From Chamaecyparis obtusa (taxonomy: Eukaryota; Streptophyta; Pinopsida; Cupressales; Cupressaceae): a stretch of DNA of 64,000 nt. The first letter of the stretch is position 1. Each line of letters begins with the position of its first letter. This document shows positions 1-10,343 of the stretch, piece by piece. Under the pieces are notes generated by a model. That model was given only the letters and a program-made list of their open reading frames with translations. It made no database searches and was not told where the DNA came from. The stretch is taken from assembly GCA_027943335.1 (NCBI GenBank), contig BSBK01005139.1, forward strand, positions 1,150,001 to 1,214,000, given 5' to 3'. Made by a program: the position numbers and the translations under genes.

Positions 1-515
1 GTATTACCTTTTGATTGTGAACCGGTGACTCTTAAGCTTCCTTTTCTTTCATAAAACTTTACTTCTCCATTATGAAATTCAATTCTGTGACCCGTGTTAA
101 GTAACTAAGCAAAAATCAACAAGTTATAGTTTAGACCATCAACCCAGTCGACATCTTCACATTTAGTATTATCAAATAGCATAATAGGACCTTTTCCTTT
201 TACACGATGTGGTGAGTCATTACCAAATCTAACAAATCATGCATTGTAACTTTCCATAGTAATGAACATGTTAGTATCACCAGTCATGTGATGTATGAAA
301 CCACTATCGATAATCCATCTATCATCCTTTTTAACTTGAGATATTAGGGCTTTTTCTCCATACCTTTCTTCATCATATTCATCTTTGATTGGAACATACA
401 CAACTTCCTTAGTTTCAATATTTTCATCATCACTGTGTTTTATTGAATCTAGGTCTGTATCACCATCAGATCCCTTGGCTAGAAAACAATTTTTCTTTTT
501 TCTTTTTTTCCATTC

Positions 516-1342
516 TCAGTATCTCATAAGAGCACTTTCTTTCTTGATTCCACCAATACTGTTGTCATCATCTTTCTTTTTGTCTAGACAATGGAATGCA
601 ATATGACCTATTTTATCACAAATGAAACATTTTAAGGGTAACTTACCTTTGTACTTTCCTCTTCCTCTTGGTAATCTTTTTGCCAGCATAGCTTCAAATT
701 CTGCCCATTTTCTTTCTTCTTCATATAGCTTCTCAAGTTCTTTTTGACATCTTGCAAATATTTCAATAGCACTATTATTGTAATTCTCATCAACTACTTT
801 GGAAGTACCTGTCTTATCTTTCACAAAAATATTTAAGGATGCTTTAAAAGATTGATCAATCTTATTCATTATGGATAAACTATTATCATAGTTGTTGAAT
901 TCATATGCAGTTAGTTTACCAATGGTAGCATTAAAAGTAGACTTCATTCCTGACACAATCTTTAGTTCATTTATTGTAGATACACGAATAGCATAAATCA
1001 ATAGTAATGTTTTTAGAAATTTACTTGTCAATTCTTCTTCATCTATAGTTCCTGCAACACCTCTAATTTCTCCAACAATTTCTTTCAGTCTTGTACTATA
1101 TTGTGCAATTTTCTCACCTTCCTTCATTCTCATAGAATCATAAATTCCTTTTAAGATGTTCACCTTATCCTTTTGTACATGTTCATCTCTGCCATAAATT
1201 GTTGCAAGCTTGTTCCACATCTTATATGAAGTATTGTCGGTGGGATGTATTCTCTTTCCAGTAAGTCAGATGAATATTCCCCAATTCCAGATATGTGCAA
1301 TTTCATTCTACTTTTCCATGTGGGAAAACTACTCTTACTCAA
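516..1342 (-). pseudogene. copia gag (copy 1) with CCHC zinc knuckle, broken
   Basis: Gag polyprotein of a copia element, which would form the cytoplasmic particle and bind element RNA. The N-terminal block around PTWKSRMKL lies at 1300-1340. A long open stretch follows from about 1220 to 516, with the UBN2/Retrotran_gag-like helical region (YSTRLKEIVGEIRG) and a zinc knuckle CFICDKIGHIAFHC, which fits CX2CX4HX4C. The knuckle is followed by an acidic/lysine stretch. Compared with copy 2, roughly 130 bp is missing near 1225-1245, which removes the segment between EREYIP and MWNKLA and shifts the frame. A stop follows the ALMRY motif at 516. Confidence 0.85.
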
Positions 1343-1416
1343 CTTTGGTGCCTCCCTCTTATATATCTTGATCTTTGAATCAAGTACCTTTAAACTTTTC
1401 TTTTCCTAGAGTACTA

Positions 1417-1428
1417 TCTCTAATACCA
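1417..1428 (-). other. Primer-binding site of copia copy 1 (initiator-Met tRNA type)
   Basis: On the minus strand this reads TGGTATTAGAGA, two bases after the LTR end. It is a mutated form of TGGTATCAGAG, the usual plant copia site complementary to the 3' end of initiator-methionine tRNA. It sets the orientation of copy 1 and shows that the LTR at 1431-2859 serves as its 5' LTR. Confidence 0.8.
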
Positions 1429-1430
1429 AT

Positions 1431-2859
1431 TGTTGATACTAGCCCATATATTGATTGATTACTGAGATGGAGGGTGAATCAGTAATTAGATATGATTCTT
1501 GCACTTTCAAACTTTAAACTGTAACTCGATGAGTATGATAGACAACTTAATAAAATTGTAGTAGTGAACTTAAAACTATGTATGGCTGATAAACAAATAA
1601 GCATTCACACAATTTTGACAATATGATTTGGTATCACAAAAATCCTTGTAAGAGGATAAAAACTATGGTGGGGATGATACACACAAGAAATAAGTATCCT
1701 TCTGAGATACACTCGGTTAAAATCCAATCATGTTACAAATTACAAAACACATTTGCTAGATGTGACCCAGTTAGGGGATTTCCCTCAGATCTGCTAAGAT
1801 CTTCACTCTGCTAAAAGTGAGCTTGTGAAAGGATTTCTAAATAATCAATTAGAATGTCACCTTGTTAGACGATTTAAAATAAGGTTGTTAAACCTACTCG
1901 GTTAAGAGATTTTCTATTACAAAGATTAATGAGTAATAGTAACAATTTGATCTATTGATAATGCAACTACCTTTTGCTAATTCAGATCTCTGTGTTGTTC
2001 ATTCCTCTACTTTGCCTTTCATTCTTTCCTTCACTAGATCTCTACATTCTGGCTCTTTTCTTCACTTATCAGATCTCTCAATTCAGTCTATATAGTTGGT
2101 AATGATTTCTTCAATATAAAATTACTTCATTTGGAAAGCATGACATTATTGTCATGTTTATTCCTTAAATAATCAGATGTATGCCACTTAATCTTGATCA
2201 TTCATTTTTCCACTTAATCATGTCCATTAGATTCATCATTCAAAGCTTAGTAAGATGTTTTTTCTTAGGGTTTGCATAGGGTTTGATAATTGTTATTCAT
2301 AGGTAATTGTGCCTTCAAATTCATGCCTTAGATCTTCTCCTGATTTATCTTGATCGTTGATCTTAATAACAAACTTCTTCAGATGTTTATCATTCTAGCT
2401 CATCACATAACTTTATTAAATACCATCGAGATCATCACATTTAATAAGTATCCATAGCTCAGTGAAACCCTCTTTGATACTAGGTAGACTTGATCTTACA
2501 TTTTTTCTTGGTTAACCCTGGACTCGCTTAACATCAGTCATTCTCATCAGCTGACTTATAATACTTGTATAATTTTGTGTTACTGACTTATCCTCTTTGT
2601 AGGTAGTATAGAAAACAATCAAATCAATACTATTTAGCCATTGGCTAATCTCCATCAGTTGCTCATTACAATTCCAAGTATTTCTTCCTCTTTCATTTGA
2701 TCCTCCACTGCTCATCTACCCATATGAACTTTTGTATACTTCACATGATATAGCAACATAATGAAAATCAACTAATCAATTTCTTTACATTAATGACAAA
2801 ACAATAACTAATCTAATCTTTCCTAATAGTAATTCTTAGTTTCATCAGTTATGCTAACA
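1431..2859 (-). repeat. copia LTR shared by two tandem copies
   Basis: 1429-bp long terminal repeat with TG...CA ends (TGTTGATACTAG to ATGCTAACA). It aligns along its whole length with the LTR at 7876-9303. On its right is a polypurine tract, so it is the 3' LTR of copy 2. On its left is a PBS, so it is also the 5' LTR of copy 1. A TATA-like CTATATAG lies at about 2088-2095, oriented for leftward transcription. Confidence 0.92.
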
Positions 2860-2872
2860 ATCTCCCTCTTTG
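2860..2872 (-). other. Polypurine tract of copia copy 2
   Basis: On the minus strand AAAGAGGGAGAT directly abuts the 3' LTR, the expected position of the plus-strand primer. The identical tract precedes the LTR end at 33886 in the non-autonomous element at 33.8-36.8 kb. Confidence 0.85.
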
Positions 2873-2997
2873 GCATTGATGGAAATACCAAAATTCTTAA
2901 TACCAAAATCTTTGGATATTACTCCCTCTAATTATATAAGTCTTTTTTGTGCTCGTGTTTCATCATTTTCTATAATCTTGCTTCTTTCTGGTATTAT

Positions 2998-3095
2998 GTT
3001 CTTCTCCCTCTTGGATTGTTCTTTCTTTATTGTTCTTCTCCCTCTTGGACTGTTCTTCTTTATTATTCTTCTCCCTCTTTGACATTAATGCCAAA
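2998..3095 (-). repeat. Short tandem repeat of PPT-like units in the copia 3' UTR
   Basis: The plus strand holds three spaced copies of CTTCTCCCTCTTGG or close variants, about 30-36 bp apart and joined by T-rich spacers. On the element's sense strand they look like extra polypurine tracts. They lie between the RNase H end and the true PPT. The plus-strand open frames here are by-products of this low-complexity sequence. Confidence 0.6.
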
Positions 3096-3351
3096 GATGC
3101 ATTTTACTTATACCTTGCTTTTACTGATATACTTTTTGTTCTTCATCCTTCACTTCTTTAGGCTACTCCTAAAGAGTGAGATTTCTACATCACCTCCTAA
3201 AGATGGTCTCAATGTGGAGTTCTTGAGATGATGCAGTCACTAGCTTCTCCTAGTGAATGCTAGTTAGGGGAAGAACCCCTAACTGACTTTTGAGATATTC
3301 AAAAGTCTCCTTCAATAATGGCTTTGTGAATGTATCAGTAATCTATTCCTT

Positions 3352-3764
3352 TTATCTTACAAATTCCAGTACAACTTTCTTTTCTTGTACCAGTTCTCTC
3401 TGATAGTGATATTTGATTGATATATGCTTTGTTTTTGCATGCATTACCAAGTTCTTTGATATATTGATAGCACTAGTATTATCAAAATGTATGATCACTG
3501 GCTCGGTAACTTCTTCTTGCATACCTTCAAGTAATTGTTTAATCCATTCTATGTTAGAACAATTCATAGCTGCTGCCACATATTTTGCTTCTGTTGTGGA
3601 TTGTGATATAAAACTCTATTTCTTGCTTTTCCAAGTGACCAATCTATCTCCAAGAAAAAATGCTCCACCACTTGTTCTTTTTCTGTCATCAATGTTTTGT
3701 GCCCAATCAACATCAGTATATACCTTGAAATCAAAAATTCATTCCTTTTTGTAATATATACCAA
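3352..3764 (-). pseudogene. copia RNase H (copy 2), frameshifted
   Basis: C-terminal RNase H of the copia polyprotein, which removes RNA from the RNA-DNA hybrid during reverse transcription. The last 75 residues are open and show NCSNIEWIKQLLEGM, HFDNTSAINISKN and AKTKHISIKYHYQRE, the conserved end of copia RNase H. The preceding part continues in a second frame (DVDWAQ and TEAKYVAAA-type residues are spread over two frames), so at least one frameshift lies near 3570-3750. Downstream, decayed tail sequence leads into the repeat at 2998-3095. Confidence 0.85.
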
Positions 3765-3899
3765 GTTCTTCAGTTCCTTTCAGATATCTAAATATTCTCT
3801 TACCTGCTGATAGGTGAGTTTCTCTTGGATTAGATAAAAATCTACCAACAATACCAACTACATGTGCAATATCTAGTCTACTGTGTACAACATACTATA

Positions 3900-4722
3900 G
3901 TTTTACTATCATTGATCGATAAAGTGTTTCATTAACAGATTCACTTTCATCTTCCTTTGTTAATTTACAGTTTGTTTTCATAGGTGTACTGACTGCTTTA
4001 GAGTCTTCCATTCCAAACTTTTTCAATATCTCTCTTATGTTATTAGTCTATGAGATGAAAATTCCTCCATTTAGTTGTTGAATCTGAAGTCCAATGAAAA
4101 ATTATATCTCTCCAATCATAGACATTTCAAATTATATTCTCATCTGCTCTGCAAATTCTTTGCTCAATACTTCATTTCCTCTAAATATAATATCATCAAC
4201 AAATATTTCAGCAATAAGAACGTTGTCATCATCTTTGCATTTTAGATAGATATTGATGTTATTACTAGTTCTTGTAAATCCATTTTTTAATAGATATTAA
4301 TGCAATCACTCATACCATGCTCTCGGTGCTTGTTTCAATCCATATAAAGCTTTGTGAAGTTTACATACCATATTTTTATTTCCTTCTTTCACAAATCCTT
4401 CAGGTTGTTCAATGTAGACTTCTTCTTCAAGTATTTTGTTCAAAAAAGCTGATTTCACATCCATTTGATAAAATGATACATAAGCTAGAAGTATTCTTAC
4501 TCCTTCAAGTCTAGCTACAGGTGCAAAATTTTCTCCATTTTCAGTACCTTCTTCTTGTGCATAACCTTTGCAGACTAATCTTGCCTTGTTTCTGACTATA
4601 TCTCCATCTTCATTTAGCTTGTTTCTAAACACCCACTTTTTTCCAATTACATTCTTGTCTTTAGGCCTCAGTACAAGTGACCAGGTGTCATTCTTCTGAA
4701 TCTGTTCTATTTCCTCTATCAT
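3900..4722 (-). pseudogene. copia reverse transcriptase (copy 2), interrupted
   Basis: Reverse transcriptase domain. From 4722 to 4306 the frame is open and shows the diagnostic copia series: [70 protein letters not shown] and [13 protein letters not shown]. The catalytic box follows as FVDDIIF near 4190-4210, where F replaces the usual Y of YVDD. Stops just after AWYE and further on inactivate it. Confidence 0.9.
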
Positions 4723-4859
4723 TGTTGTTATCTAGTCTGGATTCTCTAAAGTATTTTTAATTGTTCTTGGTTCAAATTCAGATATCAAACAAACATTTTC
4801 TCTTATATTACCTCTTGTCATAACTCCAACATTTTTATCTCCAATTATTCTGCTCGGTG

Positions 4860-6187
4860 AGTGATGTCTCCTTACATACTTTGCCAACACATGTTCAGTC
4901 CTTCGTTCAGGTTCAGCTTCTTAATCAACATTTTCTTCTTCTCTTTGCTTAGGTTGTTCTCTCGGTACATATTTTATTCTCGATACATGCTCTCTCTGAT
5001 TAGATCTTGGTGTAATGTCAGGAACAATATATAAAAATTATGATAATCTTCAAGTTTCTTTGTGTTCTCTTCTTCTTCTTTCTTCTCTGCAAACTCATCA
5101 ACTTTCACATTTGTACTTTCAACAATTTTGTTAGTAAATTTAATCAGACATTTGTATGCTTTTCTTTTACTAGCATATCCTAATAATATCGGGCTTCTTC
5201 ACTTTTCTGGTCAAATTTTCCATCTCTAACTTATTTCAAGACATAGCATTTTCTTCCAAAAACTTTGAAATAACTCACATTAGGTTTCTTACCATACCAT
5301 ATCTCATAAGGTGTCTTTTTGGCTCCTTTCTTCAGTTGAACTTGGTTAAGTGTATAGACCGCAGTGTTTAAAACTTCTCTCCAAAATGTTTGTGCAACTC
5401 CTTTTTCAATCATCAGTGTTCTAGCACAGTCAATTATAGATCTATTTATCCTTTCTGTTATCCCATTTTTCTATGGTGTTCTCGCTGCAGACAGTTATCT
5501 CTTTATGCCTTGTTCATTGCAGGACAAATTGAATTCATCAGATGTAAACTCTCCTCTGACAGATCTCAAACACTTCAGTTATTTTTGTGTTTCTTTTTCA
5601 ACTCTCGCCTTATACCACTTAAATATTTGAAAAGCATCAGATTTTTATTTAAGAAACATAACAAACATCATTCTAGAATAATCATCAACAAACAAAAAGA
5701 AATATCTGTCAGCATAATAGCTTTGTGTATGCATAGGACCACATAATTCAATGTGTACTATTTCCAAAATATCATTTGTAGAATCATGTTTTCTTGTAAA
5801 CCTTGACTTCGTCATCTTTCCTAGTTGACAACCTTCACACATTGTATTATCAAGCTTTTCAAGTCTTGGTAAACCTCTTACTTTGTTGTTCTTGCTTACT
5901 TTGATCAAATTATAAGGATTTACATGACAAAACCTTTTACACCATAGCCAAGTGTCATCAATTTTTGCAAATAAAAAACTCTTCACAGTTGTGTCTAGAT
6001 AGAAAGTATTACCTTTTGATGGTGAACCGGTAGCACTTAAGTTTCCCTTTCTATCATAAATCTTTAATTCTCCATTCTGAAATTCAATTGTGTGACATGT
6101 GTTAAGTAACTGAGCAACACTCAACAACTTATAGTTCAGACCATCAACCCAGTAGACATCTTCACATTTAGTATTATCAAATAGCAT
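4860..6187 (-). pseudogene. copia GAG-pre-integrase and integrase (copy 2), frameshifted
   Basis: Integrase region. From 6187 to 5645 the frame is open: the linker after protease, then the zinc-binding pre-integrase domain with a CH...C..C pattern ending in CEGCQLGK, in which the first His of the usual LWHxRxGH is Cys. The core follows with HIELCGPM and VDDYSR, supplying the first catalytic Asp and its surroundings. After a break near 5645 the frame resumes in pieces, with NGITERINR carrying the catalytic Glu. The stretch 5413-5231 shows FWREVLNTAVYTLNQ and PYEIWYGKKPNVSYFKVFG, typical of the copia integrase C-terminal half. Confidence 0.9.
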
Positions 6188-6323
6188 AATAGGACATTTT
6201 TCCTTTTAAAGGATGTGGTGAGTCATTACCAAATCTAACATATCCTCTATTGTAAGTTTCCATAGTAATGAACTTGTTAGTATCACTAGTCCTGTGATGT
6301 GTACAACCACTATCAATAATCCA

Positions 6324-6655
6324 TCTATTGAAAGAATAGAGCAATCACAATTCTACACAACCCAAGATGAACCTGTTAGCCAATAACCTGTTACAAGAGA
6401 AGAAATGGAGACAGAAATAAAAGTTGCTCTCAAATGTGAAAAATGCATAAGAGATAATGAAAAAGTACATTGCTCAACCTTATAAAAGGTGAGTTAGAAA
6501 CCCTAAAGGTAAAAGCTAGGTTGCACATTATTAATTAATAATTAATTAATAATGCACCTAAATGAAGCTTAAGTAACTAGAGTAATATAAACTTATATAA
6601 TTAAATCAATATGATTTAATTAATAAGCATAAAGTAATAATACTCTAACATCTAT
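6324..6655 (+). mobile_element. Solo LTR (322 bp) with 5-bp target-site duplication
   Basis: Copy 1 has an uninterrupted sequence where copy 2 carries an extra 327 bp. The insert at 6329-6650 begins TGAAAGAATAG and ends CTCTAACA, has TG/CA termini, and is flanked by TCTAT on both sides (6324-6328 and 6651-6655). A TATA box TATAAAAGG at 6481-6489 lies mid-element and reads rightward. No internal domain is present, so this is a solo LTR left by LTR-LTR recombination. It interrupts copy 2 just upstream of the protease DSG motif. Confidence 0.85.
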
Positions 6656-7811
6656 TATCCTTTTTAACTTGAGATATTATGGATTTTTCTTCATACCTTT
6701 CTTCATCAGATTCATCTTTGATTGGAACATACACAACTTCCTCGGTTTCAACATTTTCATCATTAATGTGTTTTATTGAATCTAGGTCTGTATCACCTTC
6801 AAATCCCTTAGCTACAAAGCATTTTTTGTTGTTTCTTCTTTTCCATTCTTGGTATCTCATAAGAGAACTTTCTTTCTTGATTCCACCAGTACTACTGTCA
6901 TCATCTTTCTTTTTGTCTGGACAGTGGAATGCAATATGACCTATTTGATCACAATTGAAACATTTTAAGGGTAACTTACCTTTTCACTTTCCTCTTCCTA
7001 TAGGCAATCTTTTTTCCAGCATAGCTTCAAATTCTTCATGTTTTCTTTCTTCTTCATATATCTTTTCAAGTTCTTTTTGACCTCTTGCAAATCTTTCAAT
7101 AGCACTGTTATTGTAAATATCATCAACTGCTTTGGAAGTACCCGTCTTATCTTTCATAGAAATGTTTAAGGATGCTTTGAAAGATTGATCAAACTTATTC
7201 ATTATGGGTAAACTATTATCATAGTTGTTCAATTCATATGCAGTTAGCTTACCAATGGTAGCATCAAAAGTAGACTTCATTCCTAGGACAGTCTTCAGTT
7301 CATTTATTGCAGATACACAAATAGCATAAATCGGTAGTAATGTTCTCAAAAATTTACCTATCAATTCTTCTTCATCTATAGTTCCTCCAACACCTCTGAT
7401 TTCTCCAAAAATTTCTTTCAGTCTTGTACTGTATTATTCAATGTTCTCACCTTCCTTCATTCTCATAGAATCATAAATTCCTTTTAAGTTGCTCACCTTA
7501 GCCTTTTGTATATGTTCATCTCAACCATAAACTGTTGCAAGCTTGTTCCACATCTTATATGCAGTGTCACAGTCTCTTATCTCATTATATTCCAATTCGA
7601 TAAGTGCACTGGAGATCTCAATCATGGTTTGTATATGTTCATATTTTTCTTTATCTTCCTCAAGAGTAATAGGATGTGTTTTCGATGGGATGTATTCTCT
7701 TTCCAGTAAGTCAGCTGCATATTCCCCAATTCTAGATATGTTTAATTTCATTCTGCTTTTCCATGTGGGAAAACTGATCTTACTCAACTTATGTGCCTCC
7801 CTCTTATACAT
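6656..7811 (-). pseudogene. copia gag (copy 2), interrupted by stops
   Basis: Gag of copy 2. 7811-7521 covers the N-terminal block (FPTWKSRMKL, DLLEREYIP, YKMWNKLA). 7364-6984 covers the middle helical region. A zinc knuckle CFNCDQIGHIAFHC lies near 6920-6965 and is intact as CX2CX4HX4C. A Lys/Asp-rich tail at 6860-6656 leads to protease. Stops lie between 7521 and 7364, with another break near 6980. It retains a ~130-bp segment that copy 1 has lost. Confidence 0.87.
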
Positions 7812-7862
7812 CTTGATCTTTGACTCAAGTAACTTTAAGCTTTTCTTTTCCTAGATTACTAA

Positions 7863-7873
7863 CTCTGATACCA
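7863..7873 (-). other. Primer-binding site of copia copy 2
   Basis: The minus strand reads TGGTATCAGAG immediately inside the 5' LTR, the exact complement used with initiator-Met tRNA by plant copia elements. Confidence 0.9.
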
Positions 7874-7875
7874 AT

Positions 7876-9303
7876 TTTTGATACTAGCCCAGATATTGAT
7901 TGATTACTGAGAGGGGGGTGAATCAGTAATTAGATATGATTCTTGCACTTTCAAACTTTAAACTGTAACTCGGTGAGTATGACAGACAACTTAATAAAAC
8001 TATAGCAGTAAACTTAAAACTGTCTATGAATGATAAACAAATAAGCATTCACTCAATTTCGACAATATGATTTGGTAACGCAGAAATCCTTGTAAGAGGA
8101 TATAAACTATGGTGGGGATGCTACCCACAAGAAATAAGTATGCTTCTGAGATACACTTAGTTAAAATCCAATCCTGTTACAGATTACAAAATACATTTAC
8201 TAGATGTAACCCGGTTAGGGGATTTCCCTCAGATCTGTTAAGATCTTCACTCTTTTAAAAGTGACCTTGTGAAAATATTTCTAAACACTCAATTAGAATG
8301 TCACCTTGTTAGAGGATTTATAATAAGGCTTTTAAACCTACTCAGTTAAGAGATTTTTTGTTACAAAGATTAATGAGTAATAGTAACAATTTGATCTGTA
8401 GATAATGAAACTACCTTTTGCTAATTCAGATCTCTATGTTGTTCATTCCTTTGCTTTGGCTTTGGTGTTTTCCTTCACTAGATCTCTTTATTCTGGCTCT
8501 TTTCTTCATTTATCAAATCTCTCAATTTAGTCTATATAGTCGGTAATGATTTCTACAGCATAACATTACTTCATTCGGCAAGCATGACATTACTATCCTG
8601 TTCATTCCTTAAATAATCAGATTTATGCCACTTAATGTTGATCCTTCATTTTTCCACTTAATCTTGTCCATTAGATTCATCATTCAAAGCTCGGTAAGAT
8701 GTCTTTCCTTAGGGTTTGCATAGGGTTTGCTAAAAAAATTTCATAGGTAATTGTGCCTTCAAATTCATGCCTTAGATCTTCTCCTGATTTATCTTGATTG
8801 TTGATCTTAATAAAAAATTTCTTCAGATGTTTATCATTCTAGCTCATCACATAACTTTATTAAATACCATCCAGATCATCGTATTTAATAAGTATCCATT
8901 GCTCGGTGAAACCCTCTTTGATACTAGGTAGACTTGATCTTACATTTTTTCTCGGTTAACCCTGGACTCAGTTAACATCAATCATTCTCATCAACCGACT
9001 TATAATACTTGTATAATTCTATGTTACTGACTTGTCCTCTTTGTAGGTAGTATAGAAAACAATCAAATCAATACTATTTAGCCATTGTCTGATCTCCATC
9101 AGTTGCTCATTACAATTCCAAGTATTTCTTCCTCTTTCATTTGCTCCTCCACTTTTCATCCACTCATATGATCTTTTGTATACTTCACATGATATAGCAA
9201 CATAATGAAAATAAACTAATCAATTTCTTGACATCAATGACAAAACAATAACTAATCTAATCTTTCCTAATAGTAATTCTCAGTTTCATCAGTTATGCTA
9301 ACA
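7876..9303 (-). repeat. 5' LTR of copia copy 2
   Basis: 1428-bp LTR homologous to 1431-2859. Its inner end has mutated from TGTTG to TTTTG; its outer end is ATGCTAACA. A TATA-like CTATATAG lies at 8532-8539. The right flank starts TTTCC at 9304; no matching duplication exists on the left because of the tandem arrangement. Confidence 0.92.
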
Positions 9304-9765
9304 TTTCCTTAGGTCTCCTGCTTGTATTTTGCGGCTCCCTGTTGGTATCTGTACATATATGTTCTTTCTTTTGAATTTGATGTCAATATAGCATGAATAT
9401 TTGTTGTTCTATTATAATTGATTAGACTACAAGGTTTCACATTGAAATAACATGTCCCTTGAATAGCCTTGTCTTCATTTCTATGTAAAACATCTTTCTT
9501 CTGTGTCTAATTAAAAAGGTTTCATACGAAGATAATATGTCCCTTTAATTAATTAGAGGTCATGTTTACCTATACCTGCATATTAAACAAACTCATTAGT
9601 TGAAACATGTGACTATGTTCTTACCTCTTTCCTTTTTGTTGCATCCTTCTATTTTACAATGATATGTTACCATGAGATTATAAGAGTAGAAGTCGTATTA
9701 TGAGATAATTGGATCTGTTATTGCTCATTCCCAAGATTGACCTCTTTCTTTTCTCTTCTTTGCAG
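9304..9765. other. Non-repeat spacer, no gene recognised
   Basis: Mixed-composition sequence unlike the retroelements on either side. It ends in a strong pyrimidine tract and CAG at 9764-9765, so it could be intron sequence ahead of the candidate exon. Confidence 0.4.
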
Positions 9766-9838
9766 GAAAGATGCAGAACGTGCACCCCACTCTTCAACAG
9801 TGTCTCCGGCTTCAACAATCCTCTATAACCAGGCAATG
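9766..9838 (+). CDS. Candidate internal host exon, product unknown
   Basis: 73-nt candidate exon, recognised by signals rather than homology. A long CT-rich tract ending TTTGCAG precedes it and GTAGATC follows the last base. With the first G completing an earlier codon, the remaining 72 nt are open and end on a codon boundary (start KDAERAPHSS, end ILYNQAM). The frame beginning at the first base contains a stop. Its phase fits the candidate terminal exon at 19379. The function is not recognised. It could also be chance, as the exon is short. Confidence 0.35.
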
Positions 9839-10046
9839 GTAGATCTTTCCTTGTCTCATTACTTGACTTATTTCCTTATAATGAGTTACATTGCATAATT
9901 TTTTAAAGCTCATTCCATGGCTTATATGGAGCATTTAATGCATTGTACTTTCCTTTCTATCATGAAAGATGAAATGTGTCCTCTTTTTGGAAACTAACAT
10001 ACTTGCTTATCTTGATATATACATATATTGTTGGTTTCCTTAACAT

Positions 10047-10343
10047 TTATTTGTTTAATATTTCTCCCAATAGGTTCAAAAATTTCCCTACTACACTAAA
10101 CACTTCAGTAATAACACAATCATTGTTGGAATTTAGGTTTTTCTTACAATTTTCTGCCCTTTCATTAATGGTAGTAAGAGAAATTTCTTGGGCATTTGGT
10201 CTCATTGGTTCAGTCATACCATTGATGGTATCATGTTGAATAACTCTCGACACCTCATTATTGGAGGAGTTGGCTATAATAACCTCTTGTTCATCTTCAA
10301 ATAACTGATTGCTTAGGGATATAGTTTATTTTTTGGAAACATC
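10047..10343 (-). pseudogene. C-terminal part of a DUF4283/CCHC-type ORF, cut by gypsy B
   Basis: Minus-strand frame open from the edge of gypsy copy B down to a stop at 10047, about 97 codons with one internal TAA near 10330. It is acidic and polar (FEDEQEVIIANSSNNEV, then RPNAQEISL, ending LLGEILNK) with no recognised domain. It ends exactly where the gypsy LTR begins, and on the far side of that element another minus-strand frame carries DUF4283 and a zinc knuckle. I infer that they were one ORF. No endonuclease/RT ORF2 is seen downstream. Confidence 0.4.

Larger units (their letters stand above)
1..1430 (-). mobile_element. Ty1/copia copy 1, 5' internal part, cut by window edge
   Basis: Minus-strand internal region running from the primer-binding site beside the LTR at 1431-2859 through gag and the protease motif into the GAG-pre-integrase region at the window edge. 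It is closely similar to the corresponding part of copy 2 (5.9-7.87 kb). The protease reads DRWIIDSG near 300-335, but the residue after DSG is F where copy 2 has C. Several in-frame stops and a gag deletion show that it is dead. Confidence 0.88.
1431..9303 (-). mobile_element. Ty1/copia retrotransposon copy 2, full-length but dead
   Basis: Complete LTR-PBS-gag-protease-integrase-RT-RNase H-PPT-LTR order read on the minus strand, with a total of 7873 bp including a later 322-bp insertion. The integrase-before-RT order and the domain motifs place it in Ty1/copia (Pseudoviridae-type). All domains carry stops or frameshifts. LTR differences, visible every few dozen bases, indicate an old insertion. 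There is no ordinary target-site duplication, because its left LTR runs directly into another internal region. Confidence 0.93.

Noticed and set aside
385..606. Plus-strand ORFs at 385-606, 6679-6939, 7506-7854, 5364-5746 and 3413-3754
   Set aside because: They are antisense shadows of the copia gag, integrase and RNase H regions, with hydrophobic or Ser-rich noise composition and no domain.
2870..3231. Two overlapping plus-strand Phe/Leu-rich ORFs
   Set aside because: Produced by the CT-rich PPT-like repeats in the copia 3' UTR; no membrane-protein family is suggested beyond composition.
9976..10239. 87-codon hydrophobic ORF on the plus strand
   Set aside because: Its second half is antisense to the minus-strand frame at 10047-10343, which has the more protein-like composition; the first half is AT-rich noise.
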